Position numbers and translations under genes: made by a program. From Agapetus fuscipes (taxonomy: Eukaryota; Arthropoda; Insecta; Trichoptera; Glossosomatidae), in assembly GCA_951799405.1 (NCBI GenBank), contig OX637361.1, positions 4,425,156 through 4,489,155 on the forward strand: a stretch of DNA of 64,000 nucleotides. The letters run 5' to 3'. The notes beneath the pieces are model-generated. The model ran no database searches. It was not told where the DNA came from and saw nothing but the letters and a program-made list of their open reading frames with translations. This document shows, one piece after another, positions 31,326 through 43,929 of this stretch; the first letter of the stretch is position 1; the number at the start of each line of letters is the position of its first letter.

Positions 31326-32166
31326 AAAACGACACATTACATAACGACACATGACAGAACGATACATGACAAAACGATACAGTGACAGAACGACACATGA
31401 CAGATCGACACATGACAAATCATAACTATGAACAAACATCACAACTCGTACTGCCATGTGATTGTTTTCATGTGCCGTTCATGGTATGTTATGTTTTGTC
31501 ACAGTGGTTTATTTTCGGTGTTGCTTAGTCATAGTGATGTTTTATCATGTGGTGCTCTGCCATATGATGTTCTGTCATGTGTCGTTCTGTCATGTGTCAT
31601 TCTGTCATATGTCGTTCTATCATGTGATTTTTTCATGTGCCGTTTATGTGCCGTTCTGTTTTTGGTATTCTATGTTTTGCCATCTGATTTTTTATCCTTG
31701 TGTTGTTTTGTCACAGTTAATTTTTATCATGTCATGTTCTGTCACGTGTTTTTCTGTCATGTGTCGTTCTGTCATGTGTCGTTTTCTCACAGTGCCGATC
31801 TGTCGTTATGTCACTGTGTCGTTTTATAATGTGTCTTTTTGTCACTGGGTCGTTCTAACATCTGTTATTCTGTCATGTGTCGTTGTCTCATATTGTGTCG
31901 TTATGTCAAGTTTCGTTCTGTCATGCGTCGTTCTGTCAAGTGTCGTTTTGTCACAGTGTCATCCATTCATATGTCGTTATGTCATGTGTCGTTTTGTAAC
32001 CGTGTAGTTTAGTCATTTGTCGTTTTGTAACTGTGTCGTTTAGTCATGTGTCGTTTTGTAACTGTGTCGTTTAGTCATGTGTCGTTTTGTAGCTGTGTCG
32101 TTCTGTCATGTGTCGTTTTGTCGCTGTATCGTTATGTTCTGCGTCGTTTTGTCAATGTGCCGTTCT
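31326..32166. repeat. Long minisatellite with inverted leading part
   Basis: About 840 bp of degenerate units of about 16-17 bp (TGTCATGTGTCGTTCTG type). The first ~100 bp (31326-31425) carry the inverse orientation. Long cysteine-, valine- and serine-rich open frames here are translations of the repeat. Confidence 0.85.
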
Positions 32167-32449
32167 ACTGTCGGTGAGAGCGCAGAGACAGTCGCAATGC
32201 TCTCTCGGCTCATTACCAGCGTGTAAGAAATAACGCCGCTCCGTCTTATGCAAGCCGGGTGAGGAGAGCTTTACATCTGAGGAGTTGCAGCGCAACAGAA
32301 TGCTGTCATCAATTATCTAATGCTTTACTTGTGTAGAGATATACTATCCTGGTATCCTTCTGTATTCTTGAGCAGATTGGTATTATTTTAAAAACATGAT
32401 GTTCACATCTAAGATTTACATCAGGGGATTTGCAGCACTACAGAATGTT

Positions 32450-32540
32450 CTTTTAAAGAATCCTGTGCGGGAGGCTCCCCAATTCTTCAAAGTCTTGAGG
32501 GTCTTTGTCACCCTAGAAGGGTGCCGCAGAGGTGTTGATT
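32450..32540 (-). mobile_element. LINE 3' end fragment
   Basis: AGAATCCTGTGCGGGAGGCT to GGTGCCGCAGAGGTGTTG, as in 50775-51060. Confidence 0.65.
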
Positions 32541-32562
32541 TAATTGTTGCTTCTGTCGTGGT

Positions 32563-32632
32563 GACATTGGCAAAGTGAACAATTTTTACAGCATGGGTGG
32601 TCAGCCGCATACCAACTTATAAGTCAAGGGAG
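32563..32632 (-). repeat. R1 repeat, 5' end only
   Basis: GACATTGGCAAAGTGAAC to CATACCAACTTATAAGTCAA. Confidence 0.75.
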
Positions 32633-32639
32633 CATATAA

Positions 32640-32713
32640 GTATAAGCGATCGGGATATTAAACTCAATTCGGCTCTGGTCACCCCAAGTGGAATGGCGAC
32701 AGAGTTACAGTTA
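32640..32713 (+). repeat. D repeat, 3' end
   Basis: Ends in AAGTGGAATGGCGACAGAGT followed by TACAGTTACA. It separates two minus-strand R1 copies. Confidence 0.5.
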
Positions 32714-32715
32714 CA

Positions 32716-33180
32716 AATCTAATCTAATCTAATCTAAGCTGCAAAGATATGTATCATTTAAGATTTATATTAAATGCATTCCCACAAGCAGATATGTATA
32801 ATTTCGCGCTAACACATGCCGCATGTGGACCTACAATATAAAAACCCAATCTCAAATGAACATAAGCCTTGCAACTCTTGCCGTCCTTCCCTGAAACAGG
32901 GGTGACATTGTCAAAGTGAACCATTTTTTTTACAGTATGGGTGGTCAGCCGCATAACAACCTATAAGTCAAGGAACATACATGACAAATTACATTTTTAA
33001 AATCAATAAATAACAATATATACATTGACATAAAAAACTAAATCACAAAACCAATTTTACTTTAACAAACTCCAGCCGCCAACATCACAGATCAACCTCC
33101 ATTTCTTTCTATCCTTACATACTTCTTTCATTTCCTCCAGAGTCATAACCTTCTTCATACAAGCTCTTCTTTTATTATAC
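32716..33180 (-). repeat. Long R1 copy with LINE-like 5' extension
   Basis: Tail of four AATCTAATCT-type units, full core, then the extension shared with 103-466 and 14945-15390. Its 5' part, read on the minus strand, still resembles a LINE C-terminus (EEMKEVCKD-type). It contains the uninterrupted equivalent of the LTR element's target site (33149-33152). Confidence 0.88.
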
Positions 33181-33597
33181 TCATTAAGAAAAACCTTGTT
33201 ATTAACCAGTAACGTTTCGTATCTATTTAGTTTCTGGTGCCAACGTCTGGTGACAAATCTCTACTGGTATATTTTCTGGAAAATCTCAATATTCCGGTGG
33301 TAGCGCGTCAGTATGTCGGCACGAGAATCCTGCACGCAGCGTATTGGGTGTTCAATTCAATTACGCTTCGTCATTTGACAGAAAGCGATTAAGTCCCAGG
33401 GCGACGATCGAATATGCTAATGACGCGTTGCCATAATGCCCTCTGAGGACGCGTTTACTGGGGGCGCCGCGGCTCGATAACCACCTACAGAAGTAGACCA
33501 ACAACTCTGAGTTTAAACTCAACCATGAAGTTTACCAAAATCAGTTTTTTTATAATCACCTAGCTGTACTCTGTCACCCCTTGTGGTGGCTCGTCTT

Positions 33598-33775
33598 AGA
33601 GCTCGTTCCCACTTGTCGGGTGTCGGATCCGTATATTAATCGGAGGTTCCAGTGGCAGAACATTATGTATGAAGCTATCCACACTTATCGGAAACCGATT
33701 TTGTTCGAAATGTTCTGCCACTGGAACCTCCGATTAATATACGGATCCGAGACCCGACAAGTTGGAGCGAGCTCT
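33598..33775. repeat. Hairpin element, 67-bp arms
   Basis: Arms 33598-33664 and 33709-33775 are near-perfect inverses (AGAGCTCGTTCCCACTTGTC; GGATCCGTATATTAATCGGA). The spacer is 44 bp. Confidence 0.85.
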
Positions 33776-33847
33776 GACTCTTCATATTGTATCATAACGC
33801 CATTCTGTTAGGAGTGGCCAGTAACTCTGCCGATGTGTCTCCATTGT

Positions 33848-34076
33848 CTAATCTAAGTTGCAAAGATATGTAACATTGGGGATTTATGCATTCTCACAAG
33901 CAGACACGTACAAATTCGCGCTTGCACATGCCACACATGTGAACCTACAACATAAAAACCCAAATCTCAAATGGGCATACACCCTACAACCTTGCCGACC
34001 TTCCCTGAAACAGGGGTGACATTGGCAAAGTAAACCATTTTCTACAGCATGGGTGGTCAGCCGCATACCAACCCAT
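33848..34076 (-). repeat. R1 repeat, full core
   Basis: From AATCTAAGTTGCAAAGATAT to GCATACCAACC. Adjacent to a LINE fragment on the same strand. Confidence 0.87.
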
Positions 34077-34083
34077 TGTGTTG

Positions 34084-34388
34084 CCAACCCATTGTGACCC
34101 CTGTACTAGATCATCCCAAAGGCGTTTGTTTATACGAACGTGTGAAGGGGTGAGTTTTACTGCTTTCCTAGACATATTTTCCAAATCCATCTCGCGCAGG
34201 TCATCTGGAAGGCCGTTCCATGCAGTCGGAGCAGCCACCTTGAAGGCTCGCTCTCCAAAAACGGTCTTCTTTCCTCTTGTATGAAACTCCAGACGCCTGC
34301 TGCACGATGCAGCTGACCGCAGTGTTGCCGTCCTACAGTTTGCAGTCGCTGGAGCTATGAGGTCCCTCAGATACTGCAGTGTATTCAT
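34084..34388 (-). pseudogene. LINE ORF2 C-terminal fragment
   Basis: The minus-strand frame reads RRLEFHTRGKKTVFGERAFK, then VAAPTAWNGLPDDLREMD. This is the typical C-terminal end of non-LTR retrotransposon ORF2 proteins (aromatic, VAAP..WN.LP..LR). About 100 residues are open, but the polymerase domain is absent. A shorter relative is at 11112-11300. Confidence 0.75.
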
Positions 34389-34389
34389 A

Positions 34390-36360
34390 TTCCTTACTAT
34401 ATGAGATGAGGATTATATTCTGTACAAACAGAGGCAAACGCTACTTTTAAACGCTTGGTATTTTACAAAAAAAAAACTGATGACTTTGAAGGTTGTTTAC
34501 TAAAATAATGCCTTCTACGAAAAATCACTAATATAATTTCATACTTTAATCCTGTAATTTAGCTGTTGATATTCCTTATAAATTTAATAAATAAATAAAT
34601 GTAGTCAGAACTGCGCTGGAAAGTGCACAGCATGATTAAAAATAAAAATTAATAGAACGATACTAACTTTATATATAAAAGGCAAAATAATTTCTAATTA
34701 ATTTCTAGATTCATGCACTCAATCAGAAAAACAATACTTCACTTTTGATACACCGATTCGATAAGCATTCTCAAGCAATTATTACTCTACTAGCAATCGT
34801 TCAGGTAAAATTAGTTCTGCACTCTTTAACTAGAAATATAAAACGCTTTCGAGGGGTGCTGTTTTAGTTTCGACTGACTTTAACTGAGGTACTGCACCTG
34901 TAGACTGGAATCTCATTTTAAAAACGGGACATAAAAACTTGTATATAATCGCTGAATTGGCTGTAATTTAATCACAATGTTGACATTGACACAATTTTCT
35001 CGCACAAAAACCAGTACGAAATAAAAGCGTCTACCAAAAACTGTATGAAAACTAAAACAACGCTTCAAGAGAGCATTTTAATTTTCATAAAAAATTGTTT
35101 AAACGCTACGTTTGAGTTTAAAGAATATGTTATACATGTATACTGAGAGCAAAATATTGTAGCGACTCCGCGTGTTTTTGACTTGAACGATAAATTAATC
35201 GTATATGAGAGGTGAGACTCACTTATCAATGTTTGAACAGCGCTGTACGTAATATGGGATACACAAACTATCCGAGCAAATTATTCATTGGTATATGTTG
35301 AAAAAATAAGCTTCAAAAGAGGGAAGATATTGTTGAATCAGTCATGAGCCTGTGAGACATATTGTTATGTAAATAGTACTTAGATATAAACAAAATAAAT
35401 AGGGTAGGTGCATAGGTATATATTCTAGCTGTAGGATGAATTATTATTAAGTACCTAGAGTAAGGAAATATTGTATAAGTAATAATTGTATTGGAAGCTT
35501 TTGGAATATCATAGACGTTTCCAGGCAAAATTAAGTCTAGAAAGTTTGATAGCCGTAGCTATAAAAGGCGTGAATCGCCCTGCAGGTGAGGCAGTCTCCA
35601 AGTATTAGTAGCCGTTACAGGCCAAGTCAGCGAAAATGAACCATACATATGTGATTTGTAAAATAAATTGTGAACAAAATAAATTACTCTAAAATAAATC
35701 TCCAGCAGTTTTAATCAAGAATACCAATATTTTAAATCTTAAGAAACATTAGAACCCTAAAAACACAACAATATGTTAAGAGATGAAGCAGATCCGGGAG
35801 GCGACTTTGGAGAGATTATTTCTCTAGAAGGAGTTATGAAAGGCTCGCACACAGCTGATGTGACGACTTGACGACCATTATTGAGAAGCCATGTCTGTCA
35901 TACGCAACTAGAAACAAGTCCCTCCCTCGTCGTATTCCCACCTCATCTTAAAATTCGCGCAACCATGACGTCTGTCGACTGCATCTTCAGTCTAATACGT
36001 ATACGTATCGGCAAAGCATGGAATAGAAAATCTCTTTTGTTTTTCATTGATTTACTTGGCGGTAGTAAAATAATCAGTGCAGAAAATAAACAGATTAAAA
36101 TGAATAAAGATGAAGCTCATGAAAAATAATGGAATACGTAGACGAACTGTGATAAAATTAACAAGACTGACTTAAACAAATCGCAGAAAATATCGCTGGT
36201 TTACCAAGCATAAATATATCGCATAGCTAACGAGGAGATCTATAGATACGAAAGGTAACTGAACCGATAAATAGACCGATCACAATGATCGTTCTAATCT
36301 ACAACCAAATGATCCTTATCTCAGCCGAATCGTTTTTAACGAGATTCTAGAATACTGTTT
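34390..36360. other. No feature recognised
   Basis: About 2 kb of AT-rich sequence with no gene signal and no repeat that I recognise apart from a short dispersed motif (AAACGCTACGTTTGAGTTTA near 35103). Confidence 0.45.
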
Positions 36361-36364
36361 CTAA

Positions 36365-36680
36365 ATTATATTTTTCGACCAGAGACCTGTTTGGTGGTTT
36401 AGAACTTCGTTTTCCCTCGATCGTCCTTCCAATGATCAAATGCAACAGTCCGTACTTTTCCCTTCTAAGCACATGTCCCAAGTACGACACCTTTCTAACT
36501 TTGATACTTGTCAGCAATTGTCTCACAGTTCTGGCTCTCTAGAGCACACTTGAGTTACTGACGATATCCGTTCATGGAATGAGCAGCATTCTGCGATATA
36601 ACTACATCTCAAATGCTTCAAGACAATTGTGCTTTTTTAGAGTGCCCACAATTCACCAATCTGTCCATGCACCATTATAA
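36365..36680 (-). pseudogene. LINE reverse transcriptase C-terminal remnant
   Basis: The minus strand reads LEAFEM, stop, LYRRMLLIP, stop, TDIVSNSSVL, stop, then RKVSYLGHVLRREKYGLLHL and GKRSS. Two of the stops sit where related copies have tryptophan. It belongs to the same LINE family as 58566-59117, where the matching motif is EAFEMWLYRKMLRISW. Confidence 0.82.
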
Positions 36681-36760
36681 ATTAAAAGGTGCGTTACCTA
36701 TCCAAACCCTTTCCGACAATAAAAGTGGATGATGTGGCCTTATCGATTTAATTTCATGTT

Positions 36761-37069
36761 AACCGGTCCGTAGTCCAGTGGTTACACTTCGGATTCTTAA
36801 ATGGAAGGTTGTGGGTTCGAATCCCGTCGGAGCACAAAACAAATTTACAATTTATATTTTCAAATGCTCTTTGCTTAAGGTGAAAAATTCATATACCTTT
36901 ACTAAAGACCGGTCACTAAAGGTCGATCCAGCCTTACAGCATTTGGGTCTTGCTTGAGAATTGGCGCTTTCTACGGCGACGACCAAGCTCGCAGAGGGCT
37001 CTTGAGGTGTGATACACACAAAAACAGCGCTCACCAAATAAATCAACCTAATTTATTTATTTATTATTA
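36761..37069 (+). repeat. SINE-5T copy, full tRNA-headed form
   Basis: AACCGGTCCGTAGTCCAGTG (box A), GGTTCGAATCCCGTCGGAGC (box B), body, then a TTTATTTATTATT tail. No 5S module precedes it. Confidence 0.9.
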
Positions 37070-37721
37070 AGCATTTTAATAACTTCATATATTCTGTGGC
37101 TTTATAATAAACGTTACCAGACTAAGTACAAGCATCTCCCAGATACAGCGGTAAGAAGGTCGAATCCCAAACTCTCTGTATACTCAAGTCTCCAAGTTTT
37201 AAACTACAACGTAGTAACAGGAAACGTAAAGGCACTGAAACAGCACATATGGTGAGTGTTGAAGTCTTCAAACATTTTTGCTGAAACGCTGTGCGTGAGT
37301 TTTAGCGTAATATTTTGCACTCGGGGTTTCGGCGGTTGTAAAAGCAAGAAACATGTTAATGGATCACATTAGCGGCTTGCAGGAACTTTGCGAACTTGAT
37401 GGAATATTACAGCATCACTTTGCCGGGAGCTCGGTGCAAATTGGTGCCGAGATATCAACATTCATCAAAACTGGTGACGTGCACTGTTTAAGCGTGCCTT
37501 GTAATTTATTATGAAAAGTAAGAAAACAAAGTTGATAGTTTAATTTTTAGAGTTAACCACGAGCCAGGACAATGAGGTGCAGGAACGCAATTATGCACAT
37601 CACTTTGAGGGTAGAAGCTTCAGAATAAACTGACTGTTTTTGTGATAATTTCTTTAGTTAAAATATACAAAGCTGAACATTTTCAGTTACATTATTTTTT
37701 GGTTAACTTCTTTTAACAGCT

Positions 37722-37928
37722 CGCACATTACATGCATTTTCATAAGCATACGCGTTTAAGTTCGCGCTTAAACATGCCGCATGTGGACTTACAATATAAA
37801 AACCCAAATCTCAAATTAACATACACCCTGCAAAGCTCACCGACCTTCCCTGGAACAGGGGTGATATTGGCAAAGTGAACCATTTTCTACAGCATGGATG
37901 ATCAGCCGCATACCAACCTATAAGTCAA
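37722..37928 (-). repeat. R1 repeat
   Basis: Lacks the TTAGA tail; otherwise complete to CATACCAACCTATAAGTCAA. Confidence 0.82.
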
Positions 37929-38580
37929 AAAACATACACAACAAATTGCATTTTACATCCTCATCCCATCATACATTTTGGTAAGACTCGTTTACCGTGC
38001 ATGGTATTAAGAGATTTTTGTTAAATTTCCAAAATCCAGATGCTGTATTTAAAGCGTGAAAGATACATTGATGATATACTGTAACTAACTTCATATTTTC
38101 CGTATAAGTATTTCTCAAAAAACTCTTTTCCTTTCTTATTCTTTTTACACAATTCTTACCTACAATTAAAACCTTGTCCTTGATTTCACACAACCTTGTA
38201 CAACACCATATAAGTTTGTGAATTAATTAATAATTACCATGCATATACAATGATTACAAAAAAAACTATCCGAAGAACCATTGCCAAGCTGTCGATTTCT
38301 TTGTCGACAAGTATTGAGCCATTGCAGACTGTAAGAGATACAAGATAAAAAATATTCATGTTGAATAATAATAATAATTAATAATATAGAAACATAGCCT
38401 TCGGTGGTCTTCGGCCAAGTGTCCGATATAGCGAGTATAAGACATTAGTTACGTTAGAACTAAACGCCTGTGTTTACCGATAATGTATTGAATCTGAAAC
38501 AGCGCCCACACTCTCGCATTTGGTAATTTTCTTGGCAAAATAAATACTACGAGTGGAACCGAAAGTTTTCTTCTTATCTA

Positions 38581-38900
38581 GTCTAATCTAATCTAAGTTG
38601 CACAGATATGTAACATCGGGGGTTCACATTATATGCATTTTCACAAGCAGACACACAGTATGCTCAAACCCTCCTCGTACCCGTCTTGTATGTAGGTATG
38701 CGTTAGAAGGGTCCACATCACATGGACGCTCATACAAAGCTACACATTTTCTCATGTGGCGGAAGGCCTTCCCGTGAATTAAAAGCAACGGCACGACAAA
38801 ACGTGTAAGTTCGCGCTTACACATGCCGCATGTGGACTTAAAACATTTAAAAAAATCAATTTCAAATTAACATAAGCCCTGTAGCTCACGCCGACTTTCC
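38581..38900 (-). repeat. R1 repeat split by R2
   Basis: AATCTAATCTAAGTTGCACA to CACAAGCAGACAC, then foreign sequence, then GTGTAAGTTCGCGCTTACAC onward. Confidence 0.8.
38655..38800 (+). repeat. R2 repeat nested in R1
   Basis: Matches the inverse of 11440-11830 (GGCGGAAGGCCTTCCCGTGA; CAACGGCACGACAAA). Confidence 0.65.
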
Positions 38901-38904
38901 CTCT

Positions 38905-40960
38905 AACAGGCACAGTTAAAATTAATTTTCAGTTTTCATAAGACATATAGTATGGATTATTTAAAATATTTATAAAATCGCGGGTGCTCAATTACCGCGC
39001 AGATATGCCGTTTTGTAATACCAATATTGCGGAGAAATTTTCAAGCTTCTCTTACTCGTCTCTGTTTAGAATGAAGTCACACCGAGAACACCTCAGAAGG
39101 GCTATTCGGGATCTCAAAGGCGAGGCCGAAGGCGACTGATACCGATTCGTTGCCGAATGAAAGGTGAATTGTGATTCTCGTTTGAAAATTTGGCTGAAGG
39201 CTATTTCTTATAAAGGTGAGGAATCTCCCGGAACTGTCAAAATATAGCGCGGCCGATTTACCCCGCCGTACAGCGAAGGACAGAAATTGTCAGTAGATTA
39301 TTACAAATATATGACTTATTTTCTTTAATGACCTAAATAAATGTATTCGCAAACTCATTCCTTATGTTTATTTGTGACCCACGTGACATTATTATAGGAA
39401 ATTATGACGTAGAATAGGAATTACGATCTTACGAAAATTGGCATTCTGAACGGCATAATATGCGCGTCGCTAAGTACGTCATGCAGATAATTATTATGCT
39501 TTTGACAACAATAAATTTGCACAAAGAAATTGCCTTATTTTTTCACAGTTTCATCTTCATTTGTGATAAATTGTAAACATAATTATTTACAAGTGATTTT
39601 CAATCATTATAACGCTCAATTTATAAAGATTTAAGCATAGATTTAATTGTCAAATGTCAGTTGACAGCAGACGTGAAGTTAGCCTGATTTGCCAGCCTGC
39701 TATGCGAGAGCTGTGAACTATGAGAATTGCCCCCAAAGTCCAAGGAAAAATAATTTCATATAAAATGTTATTTATAATCATTTCCTAATTTTAACATATT
39801 TGAAATAAACAAATCACCTTAAATTTTTTAATTAAAATAAATTGGGCTAGTTTTAACAAGTTGAAGGAGTAAAAGTACAATATAAACAATAGTTTACACC
39901 AAACATTGTATTGTTCAGAACTGAGTTTTTTATTACATTGTAATGTAGTTTTATGTATTTTCATTCCGTTGTTTCGTACTTATTTGCACTTATTATTGTT
40001 TTACTACTTTTTGATGAAGTTTTAGTATTTTTTTTAAATATATGGGGAAATTTACCCTTTGGGCTGGCACCTGTCGGACGATTATCACATCGATCATCCG
40101 TCAGTCTGGCCAATCGAGAAAAAACATACAAAACCCATTGCTGTCCCTTGTAAGGATAGTCGGAAGGTCGGTAGGAACGAGAATCGCAAAACGGCAAAGG
40201 AACTCTTTCGCAAGGGCTATTAATCTCCACCGGCAACTAATATCTTTAGTGCAACCGAACATCGAGAATTGCACTTCTGTTCTCTTTCTAACTAATTACG
40301 TTTCTGTTGAGGTTGGTTGAAACGAATAGCCACAGCACCTATCTGCGTTAAAATAGTTTCAGTTTTACTTATCGTCCCCCCAGTGCTTGTTTGGCCTATC
40401 TAACATTCGACTCAAAGACGACTTTTAAATGAAATTGTCTTAAGAACCCCATTCACATAATCAAAGCTAAGAAAAAACACGATAATGTGAGAGTTGTTTT
40501 TAATCTTTTTTAAATCAATTTCCAGTTTTTATACGACATATTGGTCCAGTACACGTGCAAACATTGCTCATGTGAAATTACCTCTATTGGATATAAGACA
40601 AACAAGCACTAAGGGGACGTTATGCTATAACTTATAAGGCCATGAGTAAAACGCTATGATTAAGTTTGAACGTAAAGTTGAATACTTGTAATATACCGAC
40701 TGGACTGGTAGGAAGGAGGTGGGGCGGGGAAGAGGCCACGTTGAGTTCAAGGCTACAACAAAATAGTATCGCGAGTACTCAGTATAGGACTGGTGTCGGC
40801 GTTTCTTTCTGTGCCCAATACGGGCGTAATGTGCTAGTCAGGCATTTATCAGACTAGTCAATAGACGCATGAGGCTGTGATGCCTGATACTTGGTCAGAA
40901 TATTGTTACAAATTTATGAGTTTATTTATGTGCGTGTTTACTTACGATTTTGCATCTATG
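38905..40960. other. No assigned feature
   Basis: About 2 kb of unassigned sequence. 39050-39270 is less AT-rich. 40630-40690 carries the dispersed motif AAACGCTATGATTAAGTTTG. Confidence 0.4.
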
Positions 40961-40976
40961 TGCTTTTACTTACATT

Positions 40977-41942
40977 CTTCTTCTTCTTCGTGTCAGCTTC
41001 ACACCGTATTGGCCCAGTAACGAGCAATGTCTACAGCTCTTTGGTTTCCCGCAAAGAGATCATCCATGGAGCAGCTTGTCGGACAGGAGGGACAACACCG
41101 CAGGTGCTCCATTGTTTGCTGAGCTCCACACTCACATAGTGTAGAGTCCTCCCGTCCCAGAAATCCCCATGTCAGCATGTTGGCCCGGGCTCTTCCAACA
41201 TTGGTCCTCAATCTGTTCATGGATCTCCATACGGGCCACTCGAGGTTCTTTCCTGGAGGTAGGCTCTCTGAAGGCTTCACAAAGCTCTCCGGGCATTCCT
41301 CCTTCCACATTTGTAATCTCTCCGCCACTGGATCCAAAGACAAAGGCTGCACGGAACTAAGGAAGCTGTGTCTTGACTTCAGGCGCTGCTGTGATGAAAA
41401 GCCACTTCCGTAAATGCAGTGCTGTGTGCACGTTAGAGCCTTCTGCCTCTCGACTCTCGAAGCCACTTTGCGTCTGATGTGGGGTGGGGCTATGCCTGCA
41501 AGAGGATATAACTTCCCCGTGGGCGTTGGCTTGAGGCATCCTGATACAATACGGCAGGTATCATTCAGCGCGACATCAACTTGCTTCGCATGTGCGGAGC
41601 GTTCCCATACCGGGGCTGCGTACTCTCCGGCTGAGAAACACAAAGCCATTGCAGTTACACGTATTACTTGTGGCTGCGCACCCCAGTTGGTGCCCACGAG
41701 CTTCCGGAGTAGATTATTACGGGTAGCCACTTTCATTTTTGTGTTGTTGCAGTGGGCTCTATATGTGAGCGACCGGTCAAGGGTAACTCCCAGGTATTTG
41801 GGGTTATCGCTGGGAGGCAGCACTTGGTCTTCCCATCTGATTACTGGTTTCCTTGATGCAAACTTATTCTTTAGATGGAAGTAGGAGACCTGGGTTTTTG
41901 ATGGGTTAGGTTTAAGGTAGTTTTCTTTGTATCTTTGTTTTA
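40977..41942 (-). mobile_element. 5'-truncated LINE with 13-bp target duplication
   Basis: TTTTACTTACATT occurs at 40964-40976 and again at 41943-41955, exactly bounding the element. The 3' end on the minus strand is a GAAGAAGAA tail. Everything between is the 3' part of one LINE. Confidence 0.9.
40999..41942 (-). pseudogene. LINE ORF2 C-terminal part
   Basis: About 314 residues of a non-LTR retrotransposon ORF2. Motifs in order: ENYLKPNPSKTQV, KYLGVTLDRSLTYRAH, AMALCFSAGEYAAPVWERSA, LAGIAPPHIRR, then a C-terminal zinc-binding CECGAQQTMEHLRCCPSC. This region lies downstream of the catalytic YxDD, which truncation has removed, so it cannot encode a polymerase. The open frame extends upstream to an ATG at 42012, but the first 23 or so residues are flanking DNA, because the target duplication falls there. 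The remaining frame is uninterrupted, suggesting a fairly recent insertion. Confidence 0.88.
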
Positions 41943-41955
41943 TTTTACTTACATT

Positions 41956-42300
41956 GTATATGTGTGTATAGACGTAAGTATTTGGATGAATTGGATGGTT
42001 GTATCTACTCATGTTTACTCGAAGCGTCTAGTCTGCCCGAGATCATTCTGGCATAGGCTAGTACATGCTAGACTAGCCTTAATTCTTTCTATAAATTAAT
42101 ACAGATTGCAGTGCTTTAGAGGAGTCAGAGTCCCATTAGTACCCTAGCCGTGAAGCGATTAGTATAAAGATTTAAAGTGAGAACCTTATGTACGCGAATT
42201 CTAAAATAAATTCAAGTGAACTTTTATTAATGTGAACCCAAAGTAAATCGTAAGAATATATTTAAAACGCCAAGTAAATAAAAAAAAAACCTATGGTAGA
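41956..42300. other. No feature recognised
   Basis: Flank of the LINE insertion, AT-rich. Confidence 0.4.
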
Positions 42301-42309
42301 TCTAAAATA

Positions 42310-42498
42310 TTATGTGTATTGCGGAACTCGCTCCTGTGATGCAGAAGACCAGTTGTTCTTCCATCTCTTGGGTGGTCGGCCTGATGGACGCTGGCCTTTT
42401 AGTATTTTGTAAGCAACGATTTGGGTTAACCTGTCTTCAATCATGCGATTTACGTGTTCAATCCAGAACCATCTCCTCTTCCAACTCCATCTAACCAT
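42310..42498 (-). pseudogene. LINE C-terminal fragment
   Basis: The minus strand reads RRWFWIEHVNRMIEDRLTQI and then GRPPKRWKNNW. This is the R..WFGH..RM.EDRL...GRP..RW pattern of LINE ORF ends. Confidence 0.65.
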
Positions 42499-43007
42499 GA
42501 TTCAAATATGCGTCCTTCTTTTTACTTTCTTCTCTCTACAACGAAATCCATCCATTCTTAGAAACGCACACTTTCTGTGTCAGTCTTCCAACATTCATTC
42601 TTTCCTAAATTATTTCCAAATCATCGTGCAGCATTTGCTATTCGCTAGCTATGTTCAACCAACAAAGCAGTCCAGGCGAGCTATTTCCTTGTGTAAGCAA
42701 TTATCGCATGTACCTAGGCTTAATAAGATTCTCTCAAGTTCCCTGCCTGGCCGAGAAGGTTCACACACACATGGCCGACAGGAAAAATACACACAATTAC
42801 AGTCATTATTGTCCTCTTGAAGCGCTGTTAGCCGCAGCTGAAGGTGCTTGACCGGACAACCGACTAAAAGCTGAAAAACCCACATCCACATTCCAATGTC
42901 TATCGGTTATTGGAATAATTATGTAATTTAGGAAAAAAAACACTGCAAAAAAAGCGTGAAAGAAACATGGGTTTTGTACAATTTTAATTCAATACATCTA
43001 TAATTTG

Positions 43008-43490
43008 AGTAGCAAAGATATATAAAAAAACTAAATTTTATGTTCAAAGAAGTGTAATTTTACCCAAAATACACAAAAAAGTGTAATTTTGCGCTTACAC
43101 ATCGCACGTTTAATAATAAAGAGAAATAACTCGAAAATTGGGAAAATCGAGATTTTGTAATAAAACGCAAGAACAATGCGAGAAGAATAGGTAGAATGCG
43201 ACAGCCGTTCAATTTGGACGAATATGACCGAAATAAAACATCAGCCGCCTTTTTCATCCCATACAAGTTGTACTGAATGTCTGAACTTCAAACGTGAATT
43301 CCCAACATTCATGTTTTTTGAGTTAATGCTCTTTATTATTAAACGTGCGACATGCTGCATGTGTACATACAAAATAAACCAAAACTCACGTGAATATACA
43401 CCTTGCAACATTTGCTGGCCTTCCCTGAAATAGGGGTGAATTGACAAAAGTGAACCGTGTTTTAACAGCATGGTGGGGTCAGCCTTTAGC
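43008..43490 (-). repeat. R1 repeat, diverged, split by MITE247
   Basis: R1 3' part before the MITE (GTAATTTTGCGCTTACACAT) and 5' part after it (ACATGCTGCATGTGTACATA to the TTCCCTGAAATAGGGGTGA block). Confidence 0.75.
43103..43349. mobile_element. MITE247 copy 2
   Basis: CGCACGTTTAATAATAAAGA to CTTTATTATTAAACGTGCG, 247 bp. ACAT is duplicated on both sides (43099-43102, 43350-43353), and intact R1 copies show a single ACATG here. Confidence 0.92.
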
Positions 43491-43567
43491 CTGCTGGAGG
43501 AGAATCCCTATTTCTTCAAAAGACTACTCCTCCTGTGATAAAGATTCCCAATACTATCTGGCATCCA

Positions 43568-43636
43568 TGATGGGGACAGAACCTTAGCGCTCTCACATGG
43601 AACTCAAACATTCTACCAACTGAGCTATCTACCGGA
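43568..43636 (-). repeat. tRNA-like SINE-T1 head
   Basis: The minus strand starts GTCCGGTAGATAGCTCAGTT. The 3' body is not recognisable. Confidence 0.6.
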
Positions 43637-43929
43637 CTTTGCCTTGGCACACAGAAACATGCAATGTGTGTAAAATGTATGTAACTTGTATGTAATATCA
43701 TCATTTCGAAATCTGAACAATCTGTTGAACATTTTATTCATGCGGGTCCCACTTTTCAGATGAACACTTGCCCTTTTCATTGCTCGAGCACCAATTACAA
43801 ATTTCAAGGATCAATTACACGCAGAACGGATAATTTGATACCAGACGGTTTCAAGGATTGAAAAAACACTCACTCGAAAAATATTATAAGGATTGAAAAT
43901 TGAAAAAAAAAAGTTGAGAGCAATTAAGT

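Noticed and set aside
31428..32007. Cysteine-rich membrane-like proteins of 133 and 181 residues
   Set aside because: They are translations of a degenerate minisatellite, open in more than one frame.
41414..41884. Plus-strand 156-residue protein
   Set aside because: It is the reverse shadow of the LINE ORF on the minus strand.
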